Origin: Melieria omissa
Taxonomy: Eukaryota > Arthropoda > Insecta > Diptera > Ulidiidae
Direction of reading: 5' to 3'
Length of the DNA: 64,000 bases
Assembly: GCA_963971225.1 (NCBI GenBank)
Contig: OZ020269.1
Span: 36,415,264-36,479,263 of the forward strand
Shown here: positions 38,103 to 57,345 of the stretch, piece by piece
How positions within the stretch are numbered: position 1 is the first letter of the stretch
Layout: every line of letters starts with the position of its first letter
Position numbers and translations under genes: made by a program
The notes under the pieces: model-generated
Seen by the model: the letters and a program-made list of their open reading frames with translations, nothing else
Told to the model about the DNA's origin: nothing
The model's database searches: none

Positions 38103-38275
38103 ACGGGAAAGCATACGACTGCTGACCAGAGCAAAATGCTCTTGGATTTTATGGAGGAGAATGCGGACGCCCGAAAATAAATGGAAGCATTTAACGCAGT
38201 CGCTGAACGGGCAAGGACCACCAACAAAAAGTGTAACGGGGTGGAAAAAGGTGAGAAGTAAATTAAATCAATTCA
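38103..38275 (+). pseudogene. Harbinger Myb/SANT-like accessory gene fragment
   Basis: A plus-strand reading with KHTTADQ near 38109 and MLLDFMEENAD near 38138, a stop at about 38178, and then AFNAVAERARTTNKK resembles the N-terminus of the Myb-like DNA-binding protein of insect Harbingers. It continues only to about 38260. Not translatable as it stands. Confidence 0.62.
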
Positions 38276-38291
38276 TTATGTAAAATTTTCT

Positions 38292-38600
38292 TCAATCATA
38301 GACCTGAGTTGATTGGAAAAGTGAAGTAAGAAGGAAGCTGGCGCATAATAGAAGATAAGCTTTAGCGACCGGCGGTGGACCTTTTAAGAAGCACACACTT
38401 TCCGAAATGGAAAAGGCGGTTGCCTTTTCTAACGATCGTTGATAGTCTCCTTCGGCAAGAAATTGCAAAGCCGTCGCCAATTTCAATTCTGGCGGAATGG
38501 AGCATTGCCGAAGAAAAGGTCTCACTTCGGTCAAGATCATGTTGAATGCTACTTTGTTAAGGCGGTACCGAGCAATAAACCTTAAATAGGAAATTTTGAA
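38292..38600 (-). pseudogene. Harbinger transposase N-terminal fragment
   Basis: About 100 codons with RLNKVAFNMILTEVRPFL and then IPPELKLATALQFLAEGDYQ, the conserved segment ahead of the nuclease core in Harbinger transposases. The catalytic DDE part is absent, so the element lost the 3' half of the gene. Confidence 0.75.
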
Positions 38601-38968
38601 CATAACTGAAATGACTTGTACTAGTTACGAAGAATCTGGCAATTCCATCGGATTGCTGTGGTCTCGCAAAATTTTCCGCTTTACTTTTTGAACGGCGGAC
38701 TGCTCGTTCTCAAGCAATATTGCCAATAAAATAACCCAACTCATTAAATAAAATAAAAAATCTTACAAAATTTTACAATTTCCTTTTTCATTTGAACATT
38801 AAAAGCAAACAGCTGATTGAAGGTTTGTTAATTTGTTAACAATCGGATTCGAAATAAACTTCGAATGTGACAATTCCGCTCGGATTGCAGAACACCTCTT
38901 CAAATCGGAATCGGATTTAATTCCGATTCAAATCCGATTCCGACTCGGATTCTGGAACAGGGCTGATT

Positions 38969-39868
38969 ATGAGGCAACCGAAGGATTTTGGTACGATTCG
39001 AATTTTTGTCTGTATAATTTATAGGGAGTAACAAATCATTTATTGGGATCCTTTTCACTTTGTGAGAGAAGGACAACAAAGATATAAACTTCACTTCAAG
39101 TAATTCAGTCCGGGATAACCTCGCGCACTGTGCAGTCGCCAACAGTCTATAATTTATTCTCTTAAATATATGGTTGCATCAGCAGTTGCACAGCCAGCAG
39201 GTTTTATCCTGGCGCCTGAGGTTTTTATATGCAGTCAGCCTTCTTAGCTCCTCCGATACAAACTGGAAGCCTTTTGGCTTCGAAGCTAATCGGCTTCGTT
39301 CTTTAGTTGCGCCATACACACATAATTAAGTTTTATTTATAAATACATATAACATAAACAAATCTTAACAAAACAATTTAACGATATTGTTTTGATACAT
39401 ATTTTTGAGAGTAAATATTTGTACTCAACGATTCGTGCGGCTGAGTAATGGCTCTCAGTCCGCGTTTTACTTTCAAATTTACTTCAAATCTATTCCACAA
39501 TATGCAATTAACACACCCGGCAACGGCGTTGCCTGGGAGTGTCTTTTGCTGAATCACTTGTCATTGCAGCGATTGTTACCAACTTTGATTGGTGACAGGC
39601 CGTTGACAATTGTGGACAAAAACTGGAGCAAGTTGTGAGAGGAGAGCGAAATGCGGAAAATCTCCTTTGTCTGAAGTTGTGATTCGATGTATTTGCGAAT
39701 GTCAAAACTACCGCTCACACATTTCGTGAGCCATTCACAAATAGATCTGCATTGCGCATGGAGGTATCGGTCGCACACAAGTTAACAGAGAGGTAATTAG
39801 ATCAGCGATAGTTTTTTTTCTACATGACGTGTTTGGAGTCGATAATTCTGTATGAGAAACGATTTTTC
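38969..39868. other. intergenic, no supported gene
   Basis: No domain, RNA or repeat seen. Confidence 0.35.
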
Positions 39869-39936
39869 TTAACCCTAATCCGTCGTTCGGGTGATTTTTC
39901 ACCCATTTTCAACTTTGGGATGCTATAACTTTCCTA

Positions 39937-40510
39937 TACACCTAAGTCTGTTTTTACACGGTCTTTTTTTACACGGTTTTGATATAACACGGTTTGAAAA
40001 TTGAATATTTTTAATTTTTTTACACGATTTTATTCCATTTAGCACGATTTGAAATTTTATGTACTTAAATTTTTTTTGTCAAATTTAATTTTTGCGAAGT
40101 ATGTTCATATCACAAAAAAGTATTTATGAAAGAAAAAAGTCTGAAACCATCGATAGTATCGATAGTGCTATCGATAGTTTGCGAACACTAGCTTAAAGAT
40201 TTAAGTGAATTCCCTTTTAGCGCGTACAAGCAATTTTAACTGGTCAAAGCAAATGTGAATAGCACTAATTTAGGGGAATTCCCTTTATGTGCATACAATA
40301 AAATTTACTGGTCAGAGCAATTGAAACGTGTTAATATTTTGTGAACTGTCAATGCAATAAGACGTGTTTGGTAAAGAAATTTTAATAGGTTTTAGAGATT
40401 AGGAACAAATCACCCATTTTTGTATACGATCAATGTCTTTTTTTACACGGTTTTTTTTGACACGGCTTCTTCTGGAACCAATCTACCGTGTAAAAACAGA
40501 CTTAGGTGTA
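39937..40510. mobile_element. 574-bp TA-flanked MITE
   Basis: Perfect ends TACACCTAAGTCTG at 39937, then TTTTTACACGG, and the complement ending at 40510, with TA on both sides. The ACACGG word is repeated several times inside each end. 'atcgatagtatcgatagtgc' occurs near 40150. TA duplication and short ends suggest a Tc1/mariner-type MITE. Confidence 0.82.
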
Positions 40511-40899
40511 TATTTATCGAAATTATTAAGGTTTCTTGTATTTGTAGCAAACCAATATAAGTTTTAGAAATTATCAACAACATATTGATTATTTCATTAT
40601 AACGGTGATTAAAAAAAATTTTACGTGGGCGACGTTCGGGTGAAAATTCAATCATGTACAAGTTGTATGGAAATTCAACGCAACACATACAGATAATGCC
40701 ATAAAATTACGTCACTGGATTGAAAGTTTTGAACTGCTTTTATAAGCAAAACCTTTTTATGGATCAATGGGCCTCCTAAACTTAACGGAAAAGTAAGAGC
40801 CACTTATATTATTTCAAATAAAGTTGGTATAACTCGCTATGTTTCAAGTCGTGTGGGAGCAATAAAAGATGCCAATGAAGACCAATGTTAAAGATAGTA

Positions 40900-42170
40900 A
40901 CTGATAAAACTCATGTTGAAGGTTTGCGAGTTTTAGGCAGTGCATTGATCAGCGTTGGTGATATTCAGGCATATTTAATATATTTCAATATTTTGGTATT
41001 TCACCTTTGAGTGGTGTTAATAAGTCGAATGGGGAATCCCTTGATAATCTGTAGAGTTACACAACAGGCAGACAAATTTTTCGTTCTGTCGGTGACAAAA
41101 CCACTCGCCAAGGACGTAACGATTCTAATGAAGAATGAACCTCGTTAACACCCATAAGAGATATATGAGAAAATTGGGTTTAACGACAACTGCTATGTAC
41201 GTCCTATGAAAAGGAAACACTAAGTAAACAATGTCTAGCTTTTCGCGGAAGATGCCCCTTTGAGCACTTTTCATCATAACCAGGGAATGTGGGTGAAAAA
41301 AAATTACCCGAAATTTTATCGTTTTACAATAAATCAAAAGCAGTAGTTGACACTTTAGACAAGAGCCATGCCCTATGCTCTCGTTGCTCATTTGTTATTG
41401 TAAATCAGCGATCGGAAAAGCTTACTCATATGAGCAGTACGCTCAGCACACGTACACAGTACGCTCTTTCAATCAGCCGTTGTTCAGTTATAAATTACAC
41501 AGTGGAGAGAAATTTCACTGCGCTCACTAACACCATCTCATTGTCAATTCTGCCGATCCCTGTTGTAAATGCTCTTCAGCATAGGCTGAGGAATCAAATT
41601 CCTCATTTGTTTTTGTAAATGATCTTCGGCATAGGCTGAGCATTCTAGTATACACAAACAGCACCGTATGCTTTGTTGGTGCAAGTCGGCGACAGTTATC
41701 TTCGACGTATGTTTTGTTGTTGTTTCTCGTATGAATTAATTTTTATGTATTGGTGTTGCTCTTCCATAAGAAGGTTTTGGGCACCCCTGCTTTAGACTGT
41801 AAAACGAAAAACTAATCGTTGTCGATCCCAGCTGGCATCACAACAAAAAGTACAAGCGGCGAATTTTTCTTGAAGACTTAGATCTTAGTTAAGTAAAGCT
41901 AAAGATTTTGCGAAAAGCAACGTTACCGAAAGGAAAATCAAATCATGACTTCTTATCTCAATACAGCCAATTTCCCAAACCTTGTTGGAAAATCAGACCG
42001 AAAAAAAGTAAAGAACTATTGAAATACGGTGCCAATTTGGTATCAAAAACGATCGTAAGGCAACGAAACGAAACGATCTGCTTGCAATTCTGGAAAAAAA
42101 GTATACATGTGGTGAACACAAAGTTTTAGTTAACTACTGCCCTTCCTTGCCCCCTTTCCCCATTCGCTTG
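40900..42170 (+). pseudogene. piggyBac transposase, broken and interrupted
   Basis: Fragments in several frames follow the order of the family. Near 40990-41100 is GISPLSGVNKSNGESLDNL, then a stop where a Trp is usual, then SYTTGRQIFRS. Near 41290-41360 is PEILSFYNKSKAVVDTLD, the block ending in the third catalytic Asp. The hAT-like insertion cuts directly after that codon, and the reading resumes at 41798. Near 42030-42140 is a Cys-rich tail with YTCGEHKVLV, the C-terminal zinc-binding region. Many stops and shifts make it inactive. Confidence 0.78.
41361..41789. mobile_element. hAT-like MITE with 8-bp target duplication
   Basis: CTTTAGAC at 41353-41360 and 41790-41797 bounds a 429-bp insertion. 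The right end, read as complement, is CAGGGGTGCCCAAAACC, a typical hAT terminus. The left end AAGAGCCATGCCC is a decayed version. Inside, a unit with 'cataggctgag' and 'tgtaaatg' is duplicated (near 41560 and 41615). The 8-bp duplication is the hAT hallmark. Confidence 0.83.
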
Positions 42171-42283
42171 AAATGTGTGCTGTAGCATATGTTGGAAAAA
42201 ACAGTGTTACATACACATTTAATTATAGGCCTCCGAGTGTATCTCTTATAAAGGCAGCCACAATAACCTAACCTAACCTAGTT
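42135..42283 (+). mobile_element. SINE tail, 5'-truncated copy
   Basis: Matches the 3' half of the SINE at 8327-8715: 'cttgaaatgtgtgctgtagc', 'ggcctccgagtgta', 'ggcagccac', then AACCTAACCTAACCT. It has no tRNA head. It shows that the AACCT tail belongs to the same family as the head-bearing copy. Confidence 0.78.
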
Positions 42284-42433
42284 GCCCGAATTGCGAATAA
42301 ATATAGAAAAATTTGTTACTTATTTATCTGTAAGATAACAAGATAATAACGATTACAGATAACAAATGATTTTTTATTATAATTGGTCAATAAATTTTTT
42401 TGTGAGTTTTTTTGAACGTCGGATGAGGGTTAA

Positions 42434-42730
42434 CCCGATCAGTGTCGAACACATCATTTTGGGGTGTTTTGTGTACAACTTTTCAGCCGAATACTATTCG
42501 ATACCATATTTTATACCAGCAACTTTTTGTTTGGGGGGTTTGACCCTCCTATATGTGCCACTGAAGCCGATATTGTGCGGTATCCACAATAGTTATGGAT
42601 TATATGTTGCAATGCAACTGACATAAGGAAAGCAATTGTTTGCAAATTCTGCCAACGATCATTCAAACAAGAAACCGCTTATTCGTTTTTGTAGCATATT
42701 AAGTTTCGCCAATTTTCAATTGATATATAT
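42434..42730. other. non-coding, unit related to 43300-43440
   Basis: The phrase order 'cattttggggtgttttgtg', 'tacaacttt', 'accatatttta' and 'gggtttgac' between 42460 and 42590 recurs in diverged form at 43310-43435, a possible old duplication. Confidence 0.45.
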
Positions 42731-42968
42731 ATCTGTGGAATTTTGACAAAAGCACTTAAGTCGACTTAAGTCAAATTTCCAATTTTTTTAATCATAAAGA
42801 AACAATTTTAAAACGCTTCTATTGGTGTAGTCGGTTTGTTTCTATGACATTTAGTTACAGAGAGTTCTCGAGTTTTGTATGAGATTTGGTCTGCACCTCA
42901 TCAGTTTTTTCGCTCTCCTGAACATTTTGAAAATTAGACTTAGGTTGTTTTGTCAAAATGCCACAGAT
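42731..42968. mobile_element. 238-bp MITE
   Basis: Left end ATCTGTGGAATTTTGACAAA and the complement of the right end ATCTGTGGCATTTTGACAAA match over about 20 bp with one difference. TA-rich flanks suggest a TA target site. Confidence 0.75.
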
Positions 42969-43489
42969 ATAAATACATATAACTATCGAAGCTAATGGTT
43001 CCACGTCTGTGCTCGAAGCCAATAAATTACGGATTCACTCTGTGACAAGTTGGCGTACATTAGACATCATATAGTTAACTGGCCTCATTTTAGTCTGCCG
43101 ATATTTACGTAAATTGTAATTGTAATAATTGTAAATTGCACACTGTATAAAACCGTAACGCAATGATATATTAATTTTCTTGACTGGAAATTTACGGTAT
43201 GACTTTAATTTCCGAATTACAAAACACAATTTTCGGGTTTTATCTTCAAATATGTACTTCCCGTTCACAAGGAGTCCATATATCAATACATCGCACCAAT
43301 GGCGCATACAGGATTTCGTTTTGGGGGGACTTTGCGTACAACTTTCGAGCTCCATTCTTTTTAAACCATATTTTGCATCAGACATTTTTCTATTTAAAAG
43401 GGGTTTGAACCGCTAAAACCTTCCAGTGTGCGCTACTGAATTGCACGTTACTTATTCGGAAAAATTCGGCAGAACTTTTTAGCTCATTC

Positions 43490-43700
43490 TTTATTTATTT
43501 GCTTTATCCCGTAAAAGGTTACAGACTCTCGTAAAAGGCTCTGCTTTGCGCACGCCTCCTCCAGTTGGTCACACCAAGAGATGATAGGGTGTCTTCAACT
43601 TGGTCCTTCCACTGGAGACACAGATTGTGGGCTCCATTATTTAGAGAGGGGGAGCAAAGTGCATTGAAGTCCTGCAGCTCATTCCGCTGCACTCAATTCA
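43490..43700 (-). pseudogene. short retroposon-like fragment
   Basis: The minus strand reads DQVEDTLSSLGVTNWRRRAQ, a phrase seen at the end of LINE-derived ORFs in arthropods, followed by RAFYESL and a stop. Only this tail is present. Confidence 0.5.
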
Positions 43701-46700
43701 TATAGAGACAAGCATTGCAAGTGCTAAAACCCGCCAGCTGGCAAAGTTTGCAGTGAAGTTTGTTATGTTGTGCTGTGCTGCTGAATACCAGTCCATATAC
43801 AGATTACGCTATTACCTGGGTTCACATAGATACTAATTTATTTGCACATTATAATAATATATTAGAAACGTATGCTGCAGGTTCCGAAAAAATTAAACGA
43901 ACATGACAAAAGAAGCCAATTCCAGCTGTCTATTAAAAAAAGTTATATATTCTTTGCGAACACAAACATTCAAGAAAACAAATCAAAAACTACCGCTGAA
44001 ACGTCATTGCAACTCGAGAAAATAACAAATTAATCATGAATATAAGTGAAAATTCAAATGACATCGAACAAAAAATGCGCATAAATTATTGCTGTGCCAT
44101 ATGGTAGTTCAAAGCATTTGCCAATTTATTTGACCACGAACACTGTTTCGTGGCTGTGAGTGAACTGGCGCAGCCACAGTTGAATTCCTGTTGTTTCAGT
44201 GTTCGCAACGCTCTTTGAATATTTCAGACATATTTGTCTCTCCAGTACACATGATTATCGACTACAAGCTTTTTGTGGTCAAATGAACTAGAGAATACTA
44301 TGTACAATACAAGCACGGATACATAGAAAATGCCCTTTTTTTATATTTTAATACATATTTTCTAATTTTTTACAGCGGGTTTTAAAAACTTTTGTTTGTG
44401 ACCCCATTGTGACGCCTCCATTGCATATAAAATTAGGTATTCAATAATTTGTGAAAACTATTTGTCAAGATTCTGTTGCTTTCAGTATTTAAAAAAATTT
44501 CCATGCATTTATTATGCTAACCCAAAGTAGAAGTTGATATTTGGACTTTGGATGGACTGGCCGAGAAATTCTAGTTCAATTATGCGCAAAAATCGAACAA
44601 ACATTAATTTAAAAACCTTTCTATATTCTGTTCCATTAGTAACATTACATATTTTCTTGTTTTAAAAGAAATTAAAATTCATTTGGAAATAGACAAAGAG
44701 ATAAGAACTTTCTTCCAATTCGAAATTTCTTTCTGACTGCTACTGCTTATTTTATTAGTAATGCGGAAGAAATGTGAATAGGACCGGTTACCGGTGTTAC
44801 AATATTTCGTGTTTTCAAAAATCATTCGATTGGGTCGACCACATATGCGAGCGCTGCCATAGGCGAGATGGCTCTGATAAGACGGCAAGACGTCAATAAA
44901 TTGTGGCCAAGAGCTTGTCACTTGTCGTTGTTGTGCACTTACTTGTATAGTTATGTATGTGTCACGTTTAGTGAAGATATTTCTTTCCAAATTTAACAAT
45001 TATATCAAATGATACTCAATCAACCGGGGATTTTGTTAGACTGTGACCACTTTGGAAAGTTCATTGAATTTGATTTAGTTATCAAAAGGTCTTCTCAGCT
45101 AAAGCACAACAGTTCCACTTGAAAGCATCCCAAACGAAAAACAATCGAATGCGTATTTAATTTACATATTTATGCATGTGAATCGTGTCGATTTACAAAA
45201 ACCTGTTTGTAACAACAGTCAGACAGTCACAAAAATCATTCATCCGCTGCCGCAGTCGGCGGCCAAGTGACGAATGACTAACTCCCTCTTAGTAAACAAA
45301 AAACTCCCTCCTAGTATTCCTTATTTCGGCTATCTTCCATGATTAAGCGCAGAGGCATTCCTAACACTGCACCTGAACCCGTCTAGCCAAGCTGTCCGCG
45401 ACCGACGAGTACTTGCTGGCGCTCGTGCGCGTCATTCACAGCGTAAGTCTGCGGCGTTCCCTATCGCGTGCCCGTTTCATACTACGCGATCTTGGCGTCC
45501 GGCGAGGGCAACAGAGCGCGGGCAGGGTTTTTAATGTGTTTGGATTTCATCGATAGCAGGCGCCAAAGACCTGCGATCGCCGCTTTAAAGTGCCAATATA
45601 CCGCAATTCTTTTCTTCTCTTGTTGGACCCGATGCCGCCTTTCCGTGTTGAGCGCCAATTACACGGCATGTGCCGAAAATGCAGACTTTCGAATTGTGCG
45701 GACACAGAACGAAACAAAAATAAACACACTACGGGAAAAAGTCCACCGAAGTCATACAATCGAATTTTAATGGAACCTATTATTGGCAGCGTACATACGC
45801 CACAAATAAAAGCTCCGAGAGAGGTAAACAAAGAATGTATGGTAATCAAAGCGAAGCGCTAGACTGAAATTACCGCTCGGCATAGACGCGAGTTTTGCAT
45901 GGGTGCCATTTACTCAAAATAATAAAGAGAAAAGAAAACACAATTTCACACACACACACACACACAAAGCCGCGCACGGGTGTAGTTTTGTATTCGCTTT
46001 TGGGGTGGGGAGCCGATTTGATACAGTGGCGTTGTCCGTATTCCAGCGTATGTAAAACTTCCCATCGACTACTTATTCGACAGGCAGTTGTAACACAAAT
46101 TTCCATATGTGCTTGTTTATCGGAGGCAAATTTTTGCTTGCTGCGTATTAGTCGTCAACAAGCGTGTCTCGTCTCGTAATTTCGAACGCCAATAACAAAA
46201 TTGAATTTGAATACTATTAAAGTCCCTAAAGCGAGATTTGAACGTATTCCGCAGATTCAATTGGCCCCTTAGGAAAATTTTGCGGCACTGGAATATTGGT
46301 TCGGTCCTTTCTACTGTTCAAAATCTGTATAATCTGCGTTAAAATGAAAAAAATTGCTTTACTTTTAGCATTAGCTTTTTATATTTTCCATTACAATAGT
46401 GCCAATAGTGTCAATACTTGCCAGATTTGAGTTGGAAAACCTAACGTTTAATAATATCTTTTTTTCCCGCGCTAACCGTAATGCATTTGATTTTTTTCAA
46501 CCAAACTAGTTTTGACTAATCATCGTTTGTGCAAAAAACGCCAATGCAGGCATGTAATCGTATTTCAAACAAAACGCTTAATCGCTTATGGATGTAAAAC
46601 TGCTCTTCAAAATGCCGAAATGTAGGGTCACTACAGTGACTAAATACCCGAACGGGGGACGAATTCGCATTCGCTGTTCCAAGTGCGCATGCAAAGACCG

Positions 46701-47020
46701 CAAAGGACTGGTCTAACTGGCCCAAGTGCAGGCGGCATTGGGCCGTCAGCCGCGCGGCAACGTATGGTGGCTGTGGGGGGTACAGAAGGCGCCGGCTCTC
46801 CCACCCCGCTCAGATACTGCTCTCAGCGGCGACATGCCGCGCCGATCGCCTGCGCGCTCTTCTGAGCAATTCGCTTGTGGAAAACAAAACAGAATCGTGA
46901 TCGGCGACAGCTTGCGGCTCAGTTTGCGCGATTCTTACCAGTTGCAAAATTGCCAGGCAGCAATCCGCTTAGCAGGCGGCAGCTGGATTCACTCCTCTCG
47001 ACTTGAATCTTAATTCCGCA
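43701..47020. other. upstream region of AANAT1, no supported gene
   Basis: Unique-looking sequence that is GC-richer at 45250-46200 and 46640-47040. Contains a (CA)n microsatellite at 45945-45966. The frames at 45468-45862 lie on both strands and show no domain. Part of this may be AANAT1 regulatory sequence or an alternative first exon, which the sequence alone cannot show. Confidence 0.4.
45945..45966. repeat. (CA)n microsatellite
   Basis: Eleven CA units without interruption. Confidence 0.9.
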
Positions 47021-47070
47021 TATATAAAAACGGCGAGCGACGCGATGTTTTCTATTGTTGATTGTCAGTG
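47021..47070 (+). promoter_or_regulatory. core promoter of AANAT1 (TATA box)
   Basis: TATATAAA at 47021-47028 in GC-richer surroundings. A start about 31 bases on (near 47052) is expected. A TCAGTG initiator-like word lies at 47065-47070. This would give a 5' leader of about 500 bases before the ATG at 47563, possibly with an intron. Confidence 0.5.
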
Positions 47071-47562
47071 ATTCGAGCACCACAATCTCGGCGCCTGCGA
47101 CTGTTACCTGTGAATCCAAAAAAAACAAGGAATCTTGGCCATCCTTCAGAACTGATCGATTTGCAAGTGCACGTAAAAAGGATACAAAATTTTGTGAGGC
47201 GAAGGCTATGCTTAAAAGCCCGCTTGTGTAAAGTTGTGAATGCAATTATCAACAATAAAACAGAGCTTCTTTAAATTTTTGCGATAAATCGGTGCGCCCC
47301 TCTACGGTGAAGCGTGCGCTTGTCCGTTAATTTGTTATCGCTCAACTTTTGTTGGTTTTCTTAAATAAAACAAATAAACAATACATACGCCGAATATTTG
47401 GTTAATGCTATTGTGAAGAAATCGCTCGCAGAGCCGTGCGGTATACATAGCATACTAAATACGTGTGAATGCTCGTGCGCCGGTGATTTATCGACTCACA
47501 CGTTCTACGCAAACGATAGCGAGGCACCTCAGCAGCGTCAAAGGAAAACAAAAGCACACAAC

Positions 47563-55353
<7,791 letters not shown>

Positions 55354-55925
55354 GCAAGCTGTCGCTGGGTGTGGGAAAGAACGATGTGATTCTAGTTTTT
55401 ATCTGATCTTTGGTGAAGGTTTAATTTAGCTTATATTTTAATAAGATTAACACACACACGCGAACCAACAAGTGCAAAGGACGAGCGCGAAATCGACTTT
55501 TCGCTTGCGTGTTTGGTCGGCCCAATTTCAGTTTCGACACCTCTTCGTGTCTTCGTACGCCGAGCTGCACAAATTCTGAGCATACTGTGGCTATGCGACG
55601 CAACTTTGTGATTGCCTGCTCGCTAAACTATGAAGTATGTATGTATGTATATAGTTGAAAAGTGTTAGCCAGTAGCTTCCAAACTGTTCATTTCCAGTAT
55701 GTGTGTATTGTAGTTAAGGATCTTTGTAAATATATAGATTCTAATGTTAAAATCGATAATAATAAGCGTTCGTTCGGGAGCAAATATTTTGCTCAATTGA
55801 ATTGTTGAAGGTCTACTACACATTGTAATTATTATCGATCCTATTAGCACTTTAGATTATGGACTTTGTGTTACGAATGCTGCTTCCATTTTTATACTTG
55901 AGTTGCAAATTTTTATGTAAACTGA

Positions 55926-55931
55926 AATAAA
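55926..55931 (+). terminator. AANAT1: AANAT1 polyadenylation signal
   Basis: AATAAA about 573 bases after the stop codon, followed by a GT-rich stretch near 55947-55970. The 3' untranslated region would be about 590 bases. Confidence 0.65.
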
Positions 55932-55950
55932 ATTCTATTGAAAAGGTCGA

Positions 55951-56156
55951 GTTGTCTGTTAAACGTGTAATGTGGCTGAAGTAATCACAAATTCAAATTT
56001 GTATTAGTATTACACCCACCGAACGATGCCGATGACAGCACTTCCCGCATTCAGTTTAGTACAAAAACGCTGGTCACAGTCGAATCTTGACTATGAAAGC
56101 CGGCCTGGTAGTTATTTTCTTTAATCGTTTTAAGCGGTTAAGTAGGCTGCCCCGAG
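55951..56156. other. AANAT1 downstream spacer
   Basis: Nothing recognised. Confidence 0.4.
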
Positions 56157-56671
56157 CAGTGTTGTGACTAATATATTAAAGTAGTGTAACAAATTACGTA
56201 GTATATTACTTTTGCTTTAAAAATGTAGTGTAACTAATTACTTTTCCCATAAAGTAATCACCTTCAGTAATATTACTACTTTTTTTCAAGTTACTTATTA
56301 CAATATTACTTTTTAGTCAACAAAGTTCTCATTTTCATGTAAAACAGCAGCACTAACATGATTAAGATCTATTACAAATATACAACGCTGCACTTGTTCA
56401 TACTAGACATAGCTCGCGTCTTTCATTGCCAACTGAGTTTGGTAGTGGAGAAACAATTAACATTTGCAAGCAAAATCAAGCGGTTTTAACAAAAAAGGTG
56501 AGGAAATTAAAATTGTAATTCAAAATTAAATAAACATTTAACCTTATTTTTTTTTGCAGAATGACTACTTTTAATAGCTGGAAATTCCGCAAATATTTCA
56601 ATGTGATACATTATTTTAAATTTCCAGTAATAAGTAATGTAACGATATTACTTTCAAATGTCAGTAATGTG
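56157..56671. repeat. MITE-like sequence with GTGTTACACATTAC-type ends
   Basis: Starts CAGTGTTGTGACTAA. The complement of its right end reads GTGTTACACATTACTGAC. The words 'gtgtaacaaattac' and 'taatattact' repeat inside. A CAGTGTTG start resembles hAT MITEs. No 8-bp duplication found, and the right end abuts another element. Confidence 0.45.
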
Positions 56672-56822
56672 TAACACCGTGCGACAGCATTTTTCACACT
56701 GGAAAAAATCCATATGGGCGTGAAACTAGAGACCAACCATAGTAATACTGCGTACTCACTTTTTCATTTCTACATCCTTTGTCCTTTTAAAAGGACATCA
56801 AAATTTTGAAGGGGATAAAAAT
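56672..56822. mobile_element. single arm of the CACCGTGCGACAG fold-back family
   Basis: Near identical to the arm ends of the element at 25431-26416, from CACCGTGCGACAG through 'atgggcgtgaaactagagac' to CCTTTTAAAAGGAC and 'gaaggggata', then it stops. The unoccupied CCTTTTAAAAGG is kept here. Confidence 0.82.
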
Positions 56823-57177
56823 AAATAAAAAGTTGAAGTGAAATTTTAAAATCTTAACTGCACATTAACTGCAATTAAATCAAGGAAAAACGAAATACCG
56901 AATACTTACTGCCTGTTCCGGACCACGCGCCAAAGTGAGGTCTGTATGTTCCGATTTACTTCGACTCATTATATGGTTAACCGGGACATACATTTTGTCA
57001 TGATTCTATGTTGGTGTTTCTTAAAAAGGAAACATTTATTTTACATTACACAATAAAAAAAGTATTCCTATTTTCATATTCCCTGGTATGTATTTCCACA
57101 TACACATAATATACACAGTTTATAAGTTTGACTATGACTCTTTTAAACTGACAATAATAACATCACCTTGTATAATA
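56823..57177. other. AT-rich spacer
   Basis: Nothing recognised. Confidence 0.4.
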
Positions 57178-57345
57178 GCCTATTTCCACCGGGCCTTAAA
57201 TGCATTTAACGCTTAAATGTATTCAACATCGCATTTAAATGCTCAAATTCCCATACAATTGTTTTTGTATCAAAAACTCACTTTCAAAACTGAGTTAACT
57301 CATCTTTGCCATTTACAGACGTCTAACAGAAAATTTCTAATTCTA

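Larger units (their letters stand above)
37792..38965. mobile_element. PIF/Harbinger transposon, internally deleted
   Basis: Ends CAGCCCTGTTCCAGAATCCG at 37792 and the exact complement ending at 38965, with the 3-bp direct repeat ATT on both sides (37789-37791 and 38966-38968). A 3-bp target site is typical of Harbinger. Remains of both expected genes are present: a Myb/SANT-like protein on plus and a transposase on minus. 'cggattccgattatcggaaa'-type repeats fill both subterminal regions. Confidence 0.87.
39873..42429 (+). mobile_element. decayed piggyBac transposon with three nested insertions
   Basis: TTAA at 39869-39872 and 42430-42433. Ends CCCTAATCCGTCGTTCGGG and, as complement on the right, CCCTCATCCGACGTTC. 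The body holds a broken piggyBac transposase from about 40900 to 42170. Three later insertions sit inside: a TA-flanked MITE (39937-40510), a hAT-like element with 8-bp duplication (41361-41789) and a SINE tail (42135-42283). Confidence 0.85.

Noticed and set aside
45468..45862. Overlapping plus and minus frames of about 100 codons
   Set aside because: Both strands are open in the same interval and neither shows a domain. It could be leader sequence at most.
47062..47274. Open frame in the AANAT1 leader
   Set aside because: Starts at a non-ATG codon, has no similarity to any protein I know, and lies where the 5' untranslated region is expected.
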